Source of the DNA: Alphaproteobacteria bacterium
Lineage (GTDB): Bacteria > Pseudomonadota > Alphaproteobacteria > Rs-D84
Reading direction: 5' to 3'
DNA length: 41,342 nucleotides
Assembly: GCA_017616785.1 (NCBI GenBank)
Contig: JAFZXK010000002.1
Coordinates: forward strand, 1-41,342
The position numbers were made by a program, and so were the translations under genes. Within the stretch, counting starts at the first letter, position 1; every line of letters begins with the position of its first letter. Positions 32,873 through 40,900 of the stretch are shown piece after piece. The notes under the pieces are model-generated. The model was not told the origin of the DNA. It did not search any database and worked only from the letters and a program-made list of their open reading frames with translations.

Positions 32873-32887
32873 AATAAAAGTTTTAAC

Positions 32888-33010
32888 GACACCCCGGCGG
32901 GTTCCACCCGCCACCCCTCTAGCCAGAGGGGAACTTTGCTACGTCCTGTTGCGGGCGAAAATTCTCCTCTGGCCAGAGGAGTACGGCACAGCGTGCCGGG
33001 AGGTGTCGCC
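32888..33010. repeat. Inverted pair of two-hairpin repeat units
   Basis: A reverse unit (ACCCCGGCGGG...CCCCTCTAGCCAGAGGGGA, 32890-32936) is followed by a forward unit (CTCCTCTGGCCAGAGGAG-TACGGCAC...GTGCCGGGAGGTG, 32966-33006). It is the same family as 24384-24510, with the order of the two orientations swapped. The rest of the gap to 33125 holds the perfect 20-bp palindrome ACGGGCGCATATGCGCCCGT (33046-33065) and a CCCGCC...GGCGGG hairpin (33072-33104). Confidence 0.65.
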
Positions 33011-33125
33011 AATAATAAAAATATGCTGACGATTTTTCGCAAAAAACGGGCGCATATGCGCCCGTCACTAACCCCCGCCTCGCCGTAGCCATTGGCGTAG
33101 GCGGGACTAACACTTACACTATCTA

Positions 33126-35516
33126 CTAAAACAACATTCTTGCACGAACACGGCCGGTCTGTGATGTATAACCTTCGCGCACTTCGATATCATAGTTCAA
33201 TGATAAACTGAAATCTTGGTACTTCATAACCAGTCCGCCACCAAATTCCGCGCCAATCCGTGACAGGCGATTTCCATCCAAAACATACGACGGCACACCC
33301 GGCATAGTCACAGTCGCTACACTTTTATCCGACACCAAATCATACTTTACCGCATAGCGCAATTCTGGACGTAATGTGAACCCACGCGCCACACGATAAT
33401 CAAACGCATACTTGGTTCCCAAAACCGCGGTCAGATAATCAGAATTATCCAATTTATTTTTGACCCCAAGCGAATTTTTATATTCATCCGTACTTATGTG
33501 CATATAGCGCAGGCCAATCTCTGGCGTAATGCCACCGGCAAAATCGTATCCGGTCATAACCTGGGCCCCCAACGCATCGACATCATAATCAGATTTAACC
33601 GCAACGCCCAACACATCGGCTTTTTCCGTATAATCCGACATAGTATAATTTAACATCGCATTCATATACCATGCGGTCGGTTTATATTGGCCATACAAAA
33701 AGATTGTATTGCTATCGATTTCTGTATTACGCGCCGTCCCCGAAACATCCGAATGCGCATACGAATACCCCACGCCCAACATCAAACTACGCGCGGCAAT
33801 CGTATCTATACCGGCAACTATGCCACGAGTATAACCATTGAACGCGTCATTCTGTTTTGATTTGTTATATAAACCTTCGACCCAGACACCACTGCGCGCC
33901 GCCGCATCGCCACCACTGCGTCCACGAAGTGATTGTACCATTGTCATACGACCCGCCGCCAAATTTGCAAGCGTGCTTTGCAAAGACGTGGTAACAGATT
34001 GCGCCACAGATTCTGTTTCCGGATGAATTGCTTTGTGCGCCTGTTCCACCACGTCGGTATTACCATCTGCCAAATAATTCTGAACAGAAATTGCCAAATT
34101 ATTCAACTGATCAGACGAAGATTCTGCAAACATTGCGACAGTATGCGCCGCTTCATTAGTCAAGTTATTATCCGCCGCAATATCTTCGACAGATTTAAGT
34201 TCCGCCGTAATGGTACCCGTTCCGTCTTCATGCAGCAAATTATACAATGCATTTTCCTTATTCCACGTGAAATCAGATACTAATTCATCAAATCCAAGGA
34301 CTTCATAAACGCCTTCGTGTGACACGGTGAAATTAAGGGCCGCACCATTTGCATCAATACTGTTTGCGACAATCTGACTATAACTATCCGGACTTAACAA
34401 AGTCATGTTCAACACGCCATCTTCGGTCATGGCAAATGTTCCATCAACATTTAAGGTCGCATTTTCTGACATATTTATTTCTTGGAATTCATTTGCGACA
34501 TTACCACCAATATTTGCAACGATATCGCCAATGTTCAGTGTTGTTTTACCACCAACATGATATGCGCGCAAATCACCACCGACATTGACCATTCCACCAC
34601 CAAACATACTCAATGTTGCATCACCTATGACACTGCCTTCATCCGTATCAGGGGCATTGGAATCATCATGTCTATCACGACTGCCAACATTAACATCGCC
34701 TGCGATATTTATCGTTCCCCCGGTATTCAAATTTATCTCTGTACTCGCAATGGTCGCGGTTGCACGATTCGCACCCGCAATAATCCATCCATCCCCAGAT
34801 GTTTCGGTCAAATCTCTATCCGTATAACCAATCACCGTATCCCCAGTAACGTTAATAACAACATTACCCGCAGATGCCGCTGCACCGGCCGACACAATTT
34901 CTTCCTTTATCAATGAATCATTAACATTGATTTCAATATCACCGACATGCGCCTCATCAACAGTAGTAGCCACATCCCTATAATTCACGCCACGAACACT
35001 GTAATCAACGGTTGAATTATCAACATTAACCGTTATTTTTCCCGAAAGCCCAGAATTCGTCAGTTCATCCGTATCCGCATAGAAATTAACACCGACGACG
35101 CTTTGACCAATGGTTGAATTATACACATTAAGTGTAACATCACCATTAACAAACATCTGCATTGCGGCCTGCTCTTCTGTTGGTGCCACACCCGTCAATT
35201 GTTCCAAAGACAAATAACTACTCGTACTTGGTAAGAATAAAATTCCGAACACATTTGTTTCCTTACCCACAACTTCTTGGGTAACACCGTTTAACGTCAA
35301 TGTAACATTACCGTTAACTATATTACGCATCCCGGTGCCGGTAATAATGTTATATGTCCCACCGTTTAGCACAGAATTAACATCGCCGTTTATAACGGTA
35401 TACGATTCTATGTCTTCTGGATGCCACCAGGTTAAACCATCCGCCATCGCCGGCAAAACCGCCAACATGGACAGCGACGAAATCCCCAACAAAGCACAAT
35501 GAAATTTTTTCAACAT
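33126..35516 (-). CDS. Autotransporter with beta-helix-like passenger
   Basis: This 796-aa protein has a signal peptide (about residues 1-25). Its passenger is made of repeated short strands rich in Asn, Val, Thr and Gly (INGDVNSVLNGGTYNI, VNGDVTLNVYNSTIG, INVNDSLI and similar), typical of a right-handed beta-helix. A helical linker follows (about 490-545), then a C-terminal beta-barrel of about 260 residues starting near SGVWVEGLYNKSKQ and ending in the outer-membrane terminal Phe (RVRARMLF). This is a type Va autotransporter layout. The product is probably displayed at the surface; its ligand is unknown. The ribosome site is AGGAGAGAG, and the promoter is at 35548-35575. Confidence 0.92.
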   Translation of the reverse strand: MLKKFHCALLGISSLSMLAVLPAMADGLTWWHPEDIESYTVINGDVNSVLNGGTYNIITGTGMRNIVNGNVTLTLNGVTQEVVGKETNVFGILFLPSTSSYLSLEQLTGVAPTEEQAAMQMFVNGDVTLNVYNSTIGQSVVGVNFYADTDELTNSGLSGKITVNVDNSTVDYSVRGVNYRDVATTVDEAHVGDIEINVNDSLIKEEIVSAGAAASAGNVVINVTGDTVIGYTDRDLTETSGDGWIIAGANRATATIASTEINLNTGGTINIAGDVNVGSRDRHDDSNAPDTDEGSVIGDATLSMFGGGMVNVGGDLRAYHVGGKTTLNIGDIVANIGGNVANEFQEINMSENATLNVDGTFAMTEDGVLNMTLLSPDSYSQIVANSIDANGAALNFTVSHEGVYEVLGFDELVSDFTWNKENALYNLLHEDGTGTITAELKSVEDIAADNNLTNEAAHTVAMFAESSSDQLNNLAISVQNYLADGNTDVVEQAHKAIHPETESVAQSVTTSLQSTLANLAAGRMTMVQSLRGRSGGDAAARSGVWVEGLYNKSKQNDAFNGYTRGIVAGIDTIAARSLMLGVGYSYAHSDVSGTARNTEIDSNTIFLYGQYKPTAWYMNAMLNYTMSDYTEKADVLGVAVKSDYDVDALGAQVMTGYDFAGGITPEIGLRYMHISTDEYKNSLGVKNKLDNSDYLTAVLGTKYAFDYRVARGFTLRPELRYAVKYDLVSDKSVATVTMPGVPSYVLDGNRLSRIGAEFGGGLVMKYQDFSLSLNYDIEVREGYTSQTGRVRARMLF

Positions 35517-35547
35517 AGGTCTCTCTCCTTTTTTTCCTATGCTAATA

Positions 35548-35575
35548 ATTTTACCATAGATTTTTCAAAACGCAA
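35548..35575 (-). promoter_or_regulatory. Promoter of the autotransporter
   Basis: TTGCGT (35575-35570), 16 nt, TAAAAT (35553-35548) with TG one base upstream of the -10. Confidence 0.55.
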
Positions 35576-35658
35576 ATTTTTTAACAAATTCCGCCAAAGG
35601 AATTTTATCCGAAATCAAAATAATCGCACTTACATTTCACAATTCGAAAATTTTGGCG

Positions 35659-35687
35659 TTGCATTTTATATGCTTTTCAAATAGAAT
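35659..35687 (+). promoter_or_regulatory. Promoter of the FkbM gene
   Basis: TTGCAT (35659-35664), 17 nt, TAGAAT (35682-35687), then AAGGAG and the ATG at 35713. Confidence 0.6.
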
Positions 35688-35712
35688 CACACCCAGCAAA
35701 AGGAGATTTATT

Positions 35713-36525
35713 ATGTCAGAAAATCAAGATTTAATTCTTAATAAACTTAATGAAATATTTTCTTGGCAGGTTGCCACATGTCGCGCAATTACGGATTTGC
35801 TGATACTGGAAAGATACAACCAAATAAAGAAAACCGAAGAACCCCAGGGGGGGGAATATATAGATATTTCCTACCGTGATAAAATTGTGCATTTCTTTGT
35901 TCCAAATTATCATATTGACTATGTGCAAAAAATAATTGTTCAAACTGAATGTTTTTATGAACAGGAACTTTTGGAATACTTTACCAACCTTGTCCGTGAA
36001 CACAAGGGAACCTGTGAAGGCAAAATCTTTATAGATGCCGGAACAAATATCGGTAACCACACGTTGTATTTTTCCAAGATATTAAATGCCGCGAAAGTAT
36101 ATTGCTTTGAACCACAAAAAGAAATTTTCAAAATTCTACAAAAAAACATCAAAGCAAACGATGTAAACGCCGAAATTTATAACAACGTATTGTCCGACAA
36201 ATCAGAAAATTTTTCCATCGACAAATTTTATTCTCACAATTTTGGCGCAACAAGTTTCATTAGCGATGAAAACGGAAAATACACATCTTTGACATTGGAT
36301 GATGTGTGCCTCAAAGATGAAATTTGTGCGATAAAAATTGATGTCGAAGGACACGATTTTCCGGTGTTAAAGGGCGCGGTTAAAATCCTGGAAAAATATA
36401 GTCCGGTGTTATGGATTGAAATTAAAAGTGAAGCAGAAGAAAAAATAAATTTCCTGGCCTCTTTCGGATATGTGCTGGCCGCACGATCCAATGAAGATTA
36501 TTTTTTCTATAAACCCGAACAATAA
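35713..36525 (+). CDS. FkbM-family SAM-dependent methyltransferase
   Basis: The 270-aa protein has an N-terminal helical part (1-45). A methyltransferase fold follows with motif I FIDAGTNIGNHTLYF (106-120), the acidic end of strand 2 in VYCFEPQKEIF, and the FkbM-typical AIKIDVEGHDFPVLKGA. FkbM enzymes O-methylate sugars or small molecules, often in surface polysaccharide or natural-product pathways; the substrate here is unknown. An upstream in-frame ATG at 35653 overlaps the promoter and lacks a ribosome site. It diverges from the autotransporter and borders the accessory region. Confidence 0.9.
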   Translation: MSENQDLILNKLNEIFSWQVATCRAITDLLILERYNQIKKTEEPQGGEYIDISYRDKIVHFFVPNYHIDYVQKIIVQTECFYEQELLEYFTNLVREHKGTCEGKIFIDAGTNIGNHTLYFSKILNAAKVYCFEPQKEIFKILQKNIKANDVNAEIYNNVLSDKSENFSIDKFYSHNFGATSFISDENGKYTSLTLDDVCLKDEICAIKIDVEGHDFPVLKGAVKILEKYSPVLWIEIKSEAEEKINFLASFGYVLAARSNEDYFFYKPEQ

Positions 36526-36539
36526 AGCATTACTCCCAT

Positions 36540-36600
36540 GGCCTGCCACACAGACCGCATCGCAGATGCGAAGGGAGGGGGCTACTTGTGCAATTCGCGA
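36540..36600. repeat. Flanking repeat left of the GIY-YIG gene
   Basis: The segment TGGCCTGCCACACAGACC... CGCAGATGCGAAGG ... GTGCAATTCGCGAGCC is a diverged direct copy of 36977-37043 (TGGCCTGCCACACGAAGCG... GTGCAATTCTCGAGCC). Confidence 0.6.
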
Positions 36601-36627
36601 GCCGAGTTGATTGAAATCGAACGGTTG

Positions 36628-36873
36628 TTATTTCCAAAAATGTCTTTTTGCGAACGCGTACCCCGAACCTGTTTTAAGATATTGTTCAAATTCTAATGCC
36701 GCGTCTTTTGAAGTAAAAGCAAAATAATTTACCAAAATCCAAGGTCTGTATTTTGCAGTATGAACCGAATATCCAGCATTATGCTGCTTTAACCGCTTTT
36801 TCAAATCGTCTGTTTGACCAATATATTTTTGTTCTGGATTGGAAATACTTTTTATGAGATAAACATAAAACAT
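36628..36873 (-). CDS. GIY-YIG nuclease family protein (UPF0213-like)
   Basis: The 81-aa single-domain protein has the GIY-YIG elements: YVYLIKS (GIY strand), KYIGQTDDLKKRLKQHN (YIG strand with the catalytic Arg helix) and the Glu-containing helix AALEFEQYLKTGSGYAFAKRHF. It matches the small YhbQ-like group, whose members are putative structure-specific endonucleases. It sits between two diverged copies of a direct repeat about 430 bp apart, which suggests it moved as a small cassette. Confidence 0.88.
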   Translation of the reverse strand: MFYVYLIKSISNPEQKYIGQTDDLKKRLKQHNAGYSVHTAKYRPWILVNYFAFTSKDAALEFEQYLKTGSGYAFAKRHFWK

Positions 36874-36889
36874 TTGATTCTCTATTTAG

Positions 36890-37043
36890 TCACACTTCGC
36901 CACTTCGTTAAAACTTCGTGGCGCAAGCGCCAAGGCTTCGTGTGACACTACTTCGCGATAACTGCTCCGTTTGTGTGGCCTGCCACACGAAGCGTCGCAG
37001 ACGCGAAGTGTGGTTGTGCTCGGTGTGCAATTCTCGAGCCATT
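36890..37043. repeat. Flanking repeat right of the GIY-YIG gene
   Basis: CACTTCGCCACTTCG...CTTCGTGGCGCAAGCGCCAAGGCTTCGTGTGAC (36894-36945) resembles the CACGAAG/GGCGAAG family. Bases 36977-37043 are the direct copy of 36540-36600. From 37044 to 37280 I see no supported gene, only short open frames of about 40-65 codons on both strands. Confidence 0.5.
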
Positions 37044-37280
37044 GATTATGTTGAATTAACCAATATCGGACATGAAATACATCTGGTTAAAGATAAACTA
37101 GGTCTGCCAAACTTACATTAGACCTTTTATCAGTCTTTACCTGTTCCAAAAAATTATATCCCCAACGCTCCGATAACAGGTCAACATATCCACATTGATG
37201 TAAATAAGTCAATTTTACAAAAATCCCTTTATTACGCGCGTGGTTTTTTTTATTTGCCCCCCTATTTAGTGGTCGGAACT

Positions 37281-37916
37281 TTATTCATTTCTATATGATG
37301 GACAAGTTGCATAAACTAAATCGGTTAATGTTTCTTTATCTTTTTTACCTTTTGTTATTTCGTTCAAAATATCCCGTTTCCCCGTTGTATACCTACACAA
37401 TTTATGAACCTGGTCGCATACACACCGCAAATAACCATATTTTACCGACGACGATTTTTTATCAAGTTTTTTCATATTCCAAAGTGTATCACCCATAAAC
37501 TGCAACATTCGTTCAGCTTGTTGTTTCCCAATTTCGGTCAAATTTAAAATTTTACGGCGTTTGCGTTTCGTATCGTTAATCATCTTTATCAATTCGGAAT
37601 TTGGTGTTGCTTTTGGGGCAGTATATTTTGCAATGATATTACCAACCGTTCCGACCGGAATACCGTAGTCCCGTGCAATATCGGCCTGACTTAAATTATC
37701 ACGAAAATACAAAGCCATTAAAATTTTCATTAGGTTTACATCTTTGGTCGTTTCTTCAATTTTACGATTGATTTGAAACACCAGGGCACAAATATCGTGC
37801 AGCAACGATAATTGTGCCTCTTCGTCTTCGTTCAACCAATTTTCGGCTTCGATTTGTTTTTGGTAACCGTAATCTTCCCAATCTTTCCGACTAACTCGAC
37901 GCTTTCGATAATACAT
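37281..37916 (-). CDS. HTH transcriptional regulator, divergent to a DNA methyltransferase
   Basis: The 211-aa protein has an acidic helical N-terminal part (20-65). A helix-turn-helix lies at about 75-98 (LSQADIARDYGIPVGTVGNIIAKY), then a basic stretch (TKRKRRKIL) with a wing-like LTEIGKQQAERMLQF segment, and a C-terminal helical region with several Cys. DNA binding is well supported; the exact family is not. The ATG at 37916 has AGAGG upstream. The promoter (37944-37972) overlaps a 7-bp palindrome at 37930-37947, suggesting self-repression. It is divergent from the cytosine methyltransferase, as control genes of modification systems often are. Confidence 0.75.
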   Translation of the reverse strand: MYYRKRRVSRKDWEDYGYQKQIEAENWLNEDEEAQLSLLHDICALVFQINRKIEETTKDVNLMKILMALYFRDNLSQADIARDYGIPVGTVGNIIAKYTAPKATPNSELIKMINDTKRKRRKILNLTEIGKQQAERMLQFMGDTLWNMKKLDKKSSSVKYGYLRCVCDQVHKLCRYTTGKRDILNEITKGKKDKETLTDLVYATCPSYRNE

Positions 37917-37929
37917 TATCAACCTCTTT

Positions 37930-37947
37930 ATATTCCGTTTGGAATAT
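37930..37947. promoter_or_regulatory. Candidate operator of the HTH regulator
   Basis: ATATTCC-GTTT-GGAATAT is a perfect 7-bp inverted repeat. It spans from the -10 over the predicted transcription start of the regulator, the usual place for an autorepressor site. Binding is inferred, not seen. Confidence 0.5.
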
Positions 37948-37972
37948 TAAAACAGGGTCCAAAAAAACGCAA
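37944..37972 (-). promoter_or_regulatory. Promoter of the HTH regulator
   Basis: TTGCGT (37972-37967), 17 nt, TAATAT (37949-37944) on the minus strand; AGAGG and the ATG at 37916 follow. Confidence 0.55.
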
Positions 37973-38055
37973 TTAAAAAAATTTTTTAAATTTTTTTGTT
38001 TTATAACCATCTGTTTTTTCAGTGTTTTTTACTTTGATTTTTATGTTTTTAAAAA

Positions 38056-38071
38056 AAATTTTCGAAAATTT
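38056..38071. promoter_or_regulatory. AT-rich palindrome upstream of the methyltransferase
   Basis: AAATTTTCGAAAATTT is a perfect 16-bp palindrome 74 nt before the methyltransferase ATG; GTATCG/CGATAC (38098-38123) forms a second inverted repeat nearer the start. Either could be an operator or leader hairpin. Confidence 0.35.
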
Positions 38072-38144
38072 AAAAAAACACCCGTTCTCAATCAGTGTAT
38101 CGCGAAAGAAAAAAGCCCGATACAGAAAACCAAAAGGAAAAATT

Positions 38145-39920
38145 ATGTCTGATACAAATTATATAAAGAACGGGTTTGAATCATCCTTTGATAAAATAAT
38201 CCAAAGACGAAATGCGTTTTTAAATGGTGAACAATCATTTGAAAGCGAAGACCAACCGAAAATTGTTCCAGAAGAAGCATGTCCTGCACTGGTTGATGAA
38301 AATTTACCAGAATTTTTGGATATGGATGCATCTGTGGCTGCTCCCGACAATCCGACCGATTTGAATAACTATATGGCTGTTCAAGACGGGGCGGCAGAAT
38401 TGGGAAAAACTCTGTTGAAAAAATTACGTATCCAGGGAAAATGGTATAGTCGAACTTTTCAAAAAACCCAAAAACATGCTGAAAATGTTTTGGATGCCGG
38501 ATTAAAACTGGGACAATACTTAAAACAATTACCAACAGCACAGGGTAAACGGACAGATTTACAATCACTTGACGACACCAGTGTAGTAAAGTCCAAAAAA
38601 GAAATTTTGGAAGAACTTGGTATAACCGAACGGGTTTCGTGGGATTTGCAAAAATTGACACCGGAAGCCGTTGAAAAAGCCAAAGACAAAGCCCGAAAAG
38701 ATTGTTTAATCGTGAACCGTAAAATGGCATTGGAATTCGTAAAAAAAGAACATTTTAAACGGAACAATGTTCCAGATAAATTTGAAGGCGAATTTGGTAA
38801 AAGACCGGATTTTAACAGTTTCATTGGTAAACGACCATTATATTATACACAATGCTTTGCTTCAGTTGGCGTTGGCGAAGAAAAATTAGAACAAATCGGT
38901 TTGTTCCCATCGGTCGTAAACGAACTTGAAGAAATTCGGTGCCGATGGTATCAAGAACGCCACAAAAATGCTGAGATTATCCAAGGTTCCATTGATGACC
39001 CAGAAATTTTTGAAAAGATTGTTGCGGCACATTTAAAACATAAAAATAAGTTAATTTTGGCCAGCCCAGTTTGTAGAGACTTCTCCGTTGCCGGCAAGCG
39101 TGATTTTGATAATCCGCGTGCCAGATTGATTTTCCCTGTTCTTGAATTAGCACGACGGGTTAATGATGTGAACGAACATATATTAATTGAAAATGTTCCT
39201 GGTTTCTTAACCGCTTCCCCAGAAAATTGGCCTGAATTGAACGGTAAAGAAAAAATCAATCTTGGCACTTATGTGAAGCGTGAACTTGAAAAATTAGGTT
39301 ATATCGTCAATATCGCTGTTGTTTATGGTTGTGATTATAATACAGCCCAGAAAAGAAAACGCGCATTTATTCTTGCTTCTAAAAAAGGTAAATGGCTGTT
39401 CCCGGAAAAAGACGAACGGTGGAAAACTTTGATGGAAACCATCGGGCATTTGCCACCATTAAACAACCCTGGTGATACATCAAAATATAAATGGCATGAA
39501 TTTCCAAAAAGTATGGATGAAGAAACAATCAAAGTTTTACGCCATACACCAACTGGTAGTTCCGCACAAGATAACGATGAAGAATATTTACCACGGAAAG
39601 TTGATGGTTCAAGAAGTGGTGCCAAATTTCAATCATACAATATGCGAAACTGTTGGGGAATGCCTGCTGCAACTATAATGCAACATAATGATAATCCTGG
39701 TGGGCATAAAACAATACATCCCGGACGACCCTTATCAGACGGAACTTGGACCGACCCACGAACATTTTCTGTTTTTGAAGTGATATTAATAACTGGGTTG
39801 GATGGAAATTATTTTATTCCAGATTGGGCGGATGAAGAATTAATTCGAAATGTTCTTGGTGATTGTTTATTGCCGAATGTGAATCTCGCTCTGTGTTCAA
39901 TGATACCAGGTCGTGAATAA
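38145..39920 (+). CDS. DNA cytosine-C5 methyltransferase with long N-terminal extension
   Basis: The 591-aa protein has C5-methyltransferase motifs from residue 237: motif I FASVGVGE (238-245), motif IV SPVCRDFS with catalytic Cys310 (usual PPCQ reads PVCR), motif VI ENV (349-351), motif VIII QKRKR (402-406) and motif X GDCLLPNVNLAL. The first 235 residues are an acidic, then helical extension (AELGKTLLKKLRIQGKWYSRTFQK, KKEILEELGITERVSWDLQKLTPEAVEKAKD) resembling DUF3102-like DNA-associated segments. The target recognition region, between motifs VIII and IX, is short. The ATG has AAAGGAAA upstream; a 41-residue upstream extension lacks a ribosome site. No restriction endonuclease is adjacent, so it is probably an orphan or mobile-element enzyme. 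A strong terminator follows. Confidence 0.88.
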   Translation: MSDTNYIKNGFESSFDKIIQRRNAFLNGEQSFESEDQPKIVPEEACPALVDENLPEFLDMDASVAAPDNPTDLNNYMAVQDGAAELGKTLLKKLRIQGKWYSRTFQKTQKHAENVLDAGLKLGQYLKQLPTAQGKRTDLQSLDDTSVVKSKKEILEELGITERVSWDLQKLTPEAVEKAKDKARKDCLIVNRKMALEFVKKEHFKRNNVPDKFEGEFGKRPDFNSFIGKRPLYYTQCFASVGVGEEKLEQIGLFPSVVNELEEIRCRWYQERHKNAEIIQGSIDDPEIFEKIVAAHLKHKNKLILASPVCRDFSVAGKRDFDNPRARLIFPVLELARRVNDVNEHILIENVPGFLTASPENWPELNGKEKINLGTYVKRELEKLGYIVNIAVVYGCDYNTAQKRKRAFILASKKGKWLFPEKDERWKTLMETIGHLPPLNNPGDTSKYKWHEFPKSMDEETIKVLRHTPTGSSAQDNDEEYLPRKVDGSRSGAKFQSYNMRNCWGMPAATIMQHNDNPGGHKTIHPGRPLSDGTWTDPRTFSVFEVILITGLDGNYFIPDWADEELIRNVLGDCLLPNVNLALCSMIPGRE

Positions 39921-39932
39921 TCACAAAATGAT

Positions 39933-39961
39933 AAGTCCGGTGTAAAAACCGGACTTTTTTT
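39933..39961 (+). terminator. Terminator of the cytosine methyltransferase
   Basis: AAGTCCGGT (39933-39941) pairs with ACCGGACTT (39948-39956), followed by a T-run. Confidence 0.85.
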
Positions 39962-40152
39962 GTGTTTTGGAAATTTTTTGAACAAGAATTTTTGAAAATC
40001 GGTGTTCTATTAAATGTTGATGATTTACGATGGAAACATTTGTTGTTGAAATCCTGAATCTGTTTGAATTGGCGAAGGTGCGATTTAAAATTCCGCCTTT
40101 GTCCAGTTCTACCAAGAAAAAATAAAAGCAAAAACAAAGAAAAGGAACAAAC

Positions 40153-40713
40153 ATGACGAATTTATTGAATCCAAATAAGTACAGATACAATGAACAGAGT
40201 ACTAAGTATATTCGAAACACGATAACATCATGGATAAGTGAATTGAATACGAATTATGTTTTGACTGTTCAATTTCCGATAGAAAAACGGACAGACGATT
40301 ACGAATATTCAAAATCATTATTGAAATCTACGATGAAAGATTTAGAGTATTTTTTGCTTGGTAATGATTGGTATAAACATCATATACCGTTCATAGCATT
40401 TTGTGAAAGTAGTATATCCGGTACATATCACTACCACATATTTATTTACGACAATGATGTAAAATTACAGGATATGAAAGATGCATTGAACAAGGTTTTT
40501 GAAAAAACTGGTTATGATATGCATAATTTGTATTTAGACCCATTTTTTACGGTTAATACACCGAACTATTGCACCAAGGAAATAATGGGTGATAAGAATA
40601 GACATTTTGATACAGACAGAATCATAACATCGTTTGAATTGTTTGATATTGATACCAGATATTCCAAATCGCAATCCAGACGAGCCAGGGCTAAGCCGAA
40701 ACGGAAAAGATAA
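40153..40713 (+). CDS. HUH-superfamily endonuclease (Rep/relaxase-like)
   Basis: The 186-aa protein has the three motifs of rolling-circle Rep proteins in order: motif 1 YVLTVQFP (about 37-44), motif 2 H93-Y-H95 in GTYHYHIFIYD (metal-binding HUH), and motif 3 Y139-x-x-K142 in NTPNYCTKEI (single catalytic Tyr). It ends in a very basic tail (SRRARAKPKRKR). Such enzymes nick one DNA strand and stay linked through Tyr, starting rolling-circle replication, transfer or transposition. It lacks a helicase domain, as in small plasmid, inovirus or IS200-like nucleases. AAGGAA lies 7 nt before the ATG. Base use is distinctly AT-rich. The inverted repeat at 40864-40892 is a candidate substrate. Confidence 0.7.
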   Translation: MTNLLNPNKYRYNEQSTKYIRNTITSWISELNTNYVLTVQFPIEKRTDDYEYSKSLLKSTMKDLEYFLLGNDWYKHHIPFIAFCESSISGTYHYHIFIYDNDVKLQDMKDALNKVFEKTGYDMHNLYLDPFFTVNTPNYCTKEIMGDKNRHFDTDRIITSFELFDIDTRYSKSQSRRARAKPKRKR

Positions 40714-40863
40714 TATGTTATAAGCCAAAGACAAAAGGAGCAATTCTGGTGTGTTTATGGAGTTTTGATAAAAAACACTTATATACATCAATGTAGGCAA
40801 GTAAATTATGAATTGGAAAAATAATTTACAAAGACCCTAGACCGGAGCAGTTCTAATACATAA

Positions 40864-40899
40864 GAATTCAGTAAATCCCGCATACTGAATTCTTTTTTT
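40864..40899 (+). terminator. Perfect hairpin with T-run (terminator, or candidate nick-site hairpin)
   Basis: GAATTCAGTA and TACTGAATTC form a perfect 10-bp stem around the 9-nt loop AATCCCGCA, followed by seven T. The simplest reading is a terminator for the HUH gene 150 nt upstream. HUH nucleases also use hairpins as origins, so the dual possibility is noted. Confidence 0.65.
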
Positions 40900-40900
40900 A

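Noticed and set aside
36918..37121. 67-codon plus-strand frame
   Set aside because: It is built largely from the repeat flanking the GIY-YIG gene and has no ribosome site.
40030..40125. 31-codon frame beginning METFVVEILN before the HUH gene
   Set aside because: No ribosome site or recognisable feature; it may be chance in the leader.
38145..40713. Complete restriction-modification system
   Set aside because: Regulator and methyltransferase are present, but the neighbouring nuclease has HUH/Tyr motifs of a nicking Rep enzyme, not a restriction endonuclease, and a terminator separates them.
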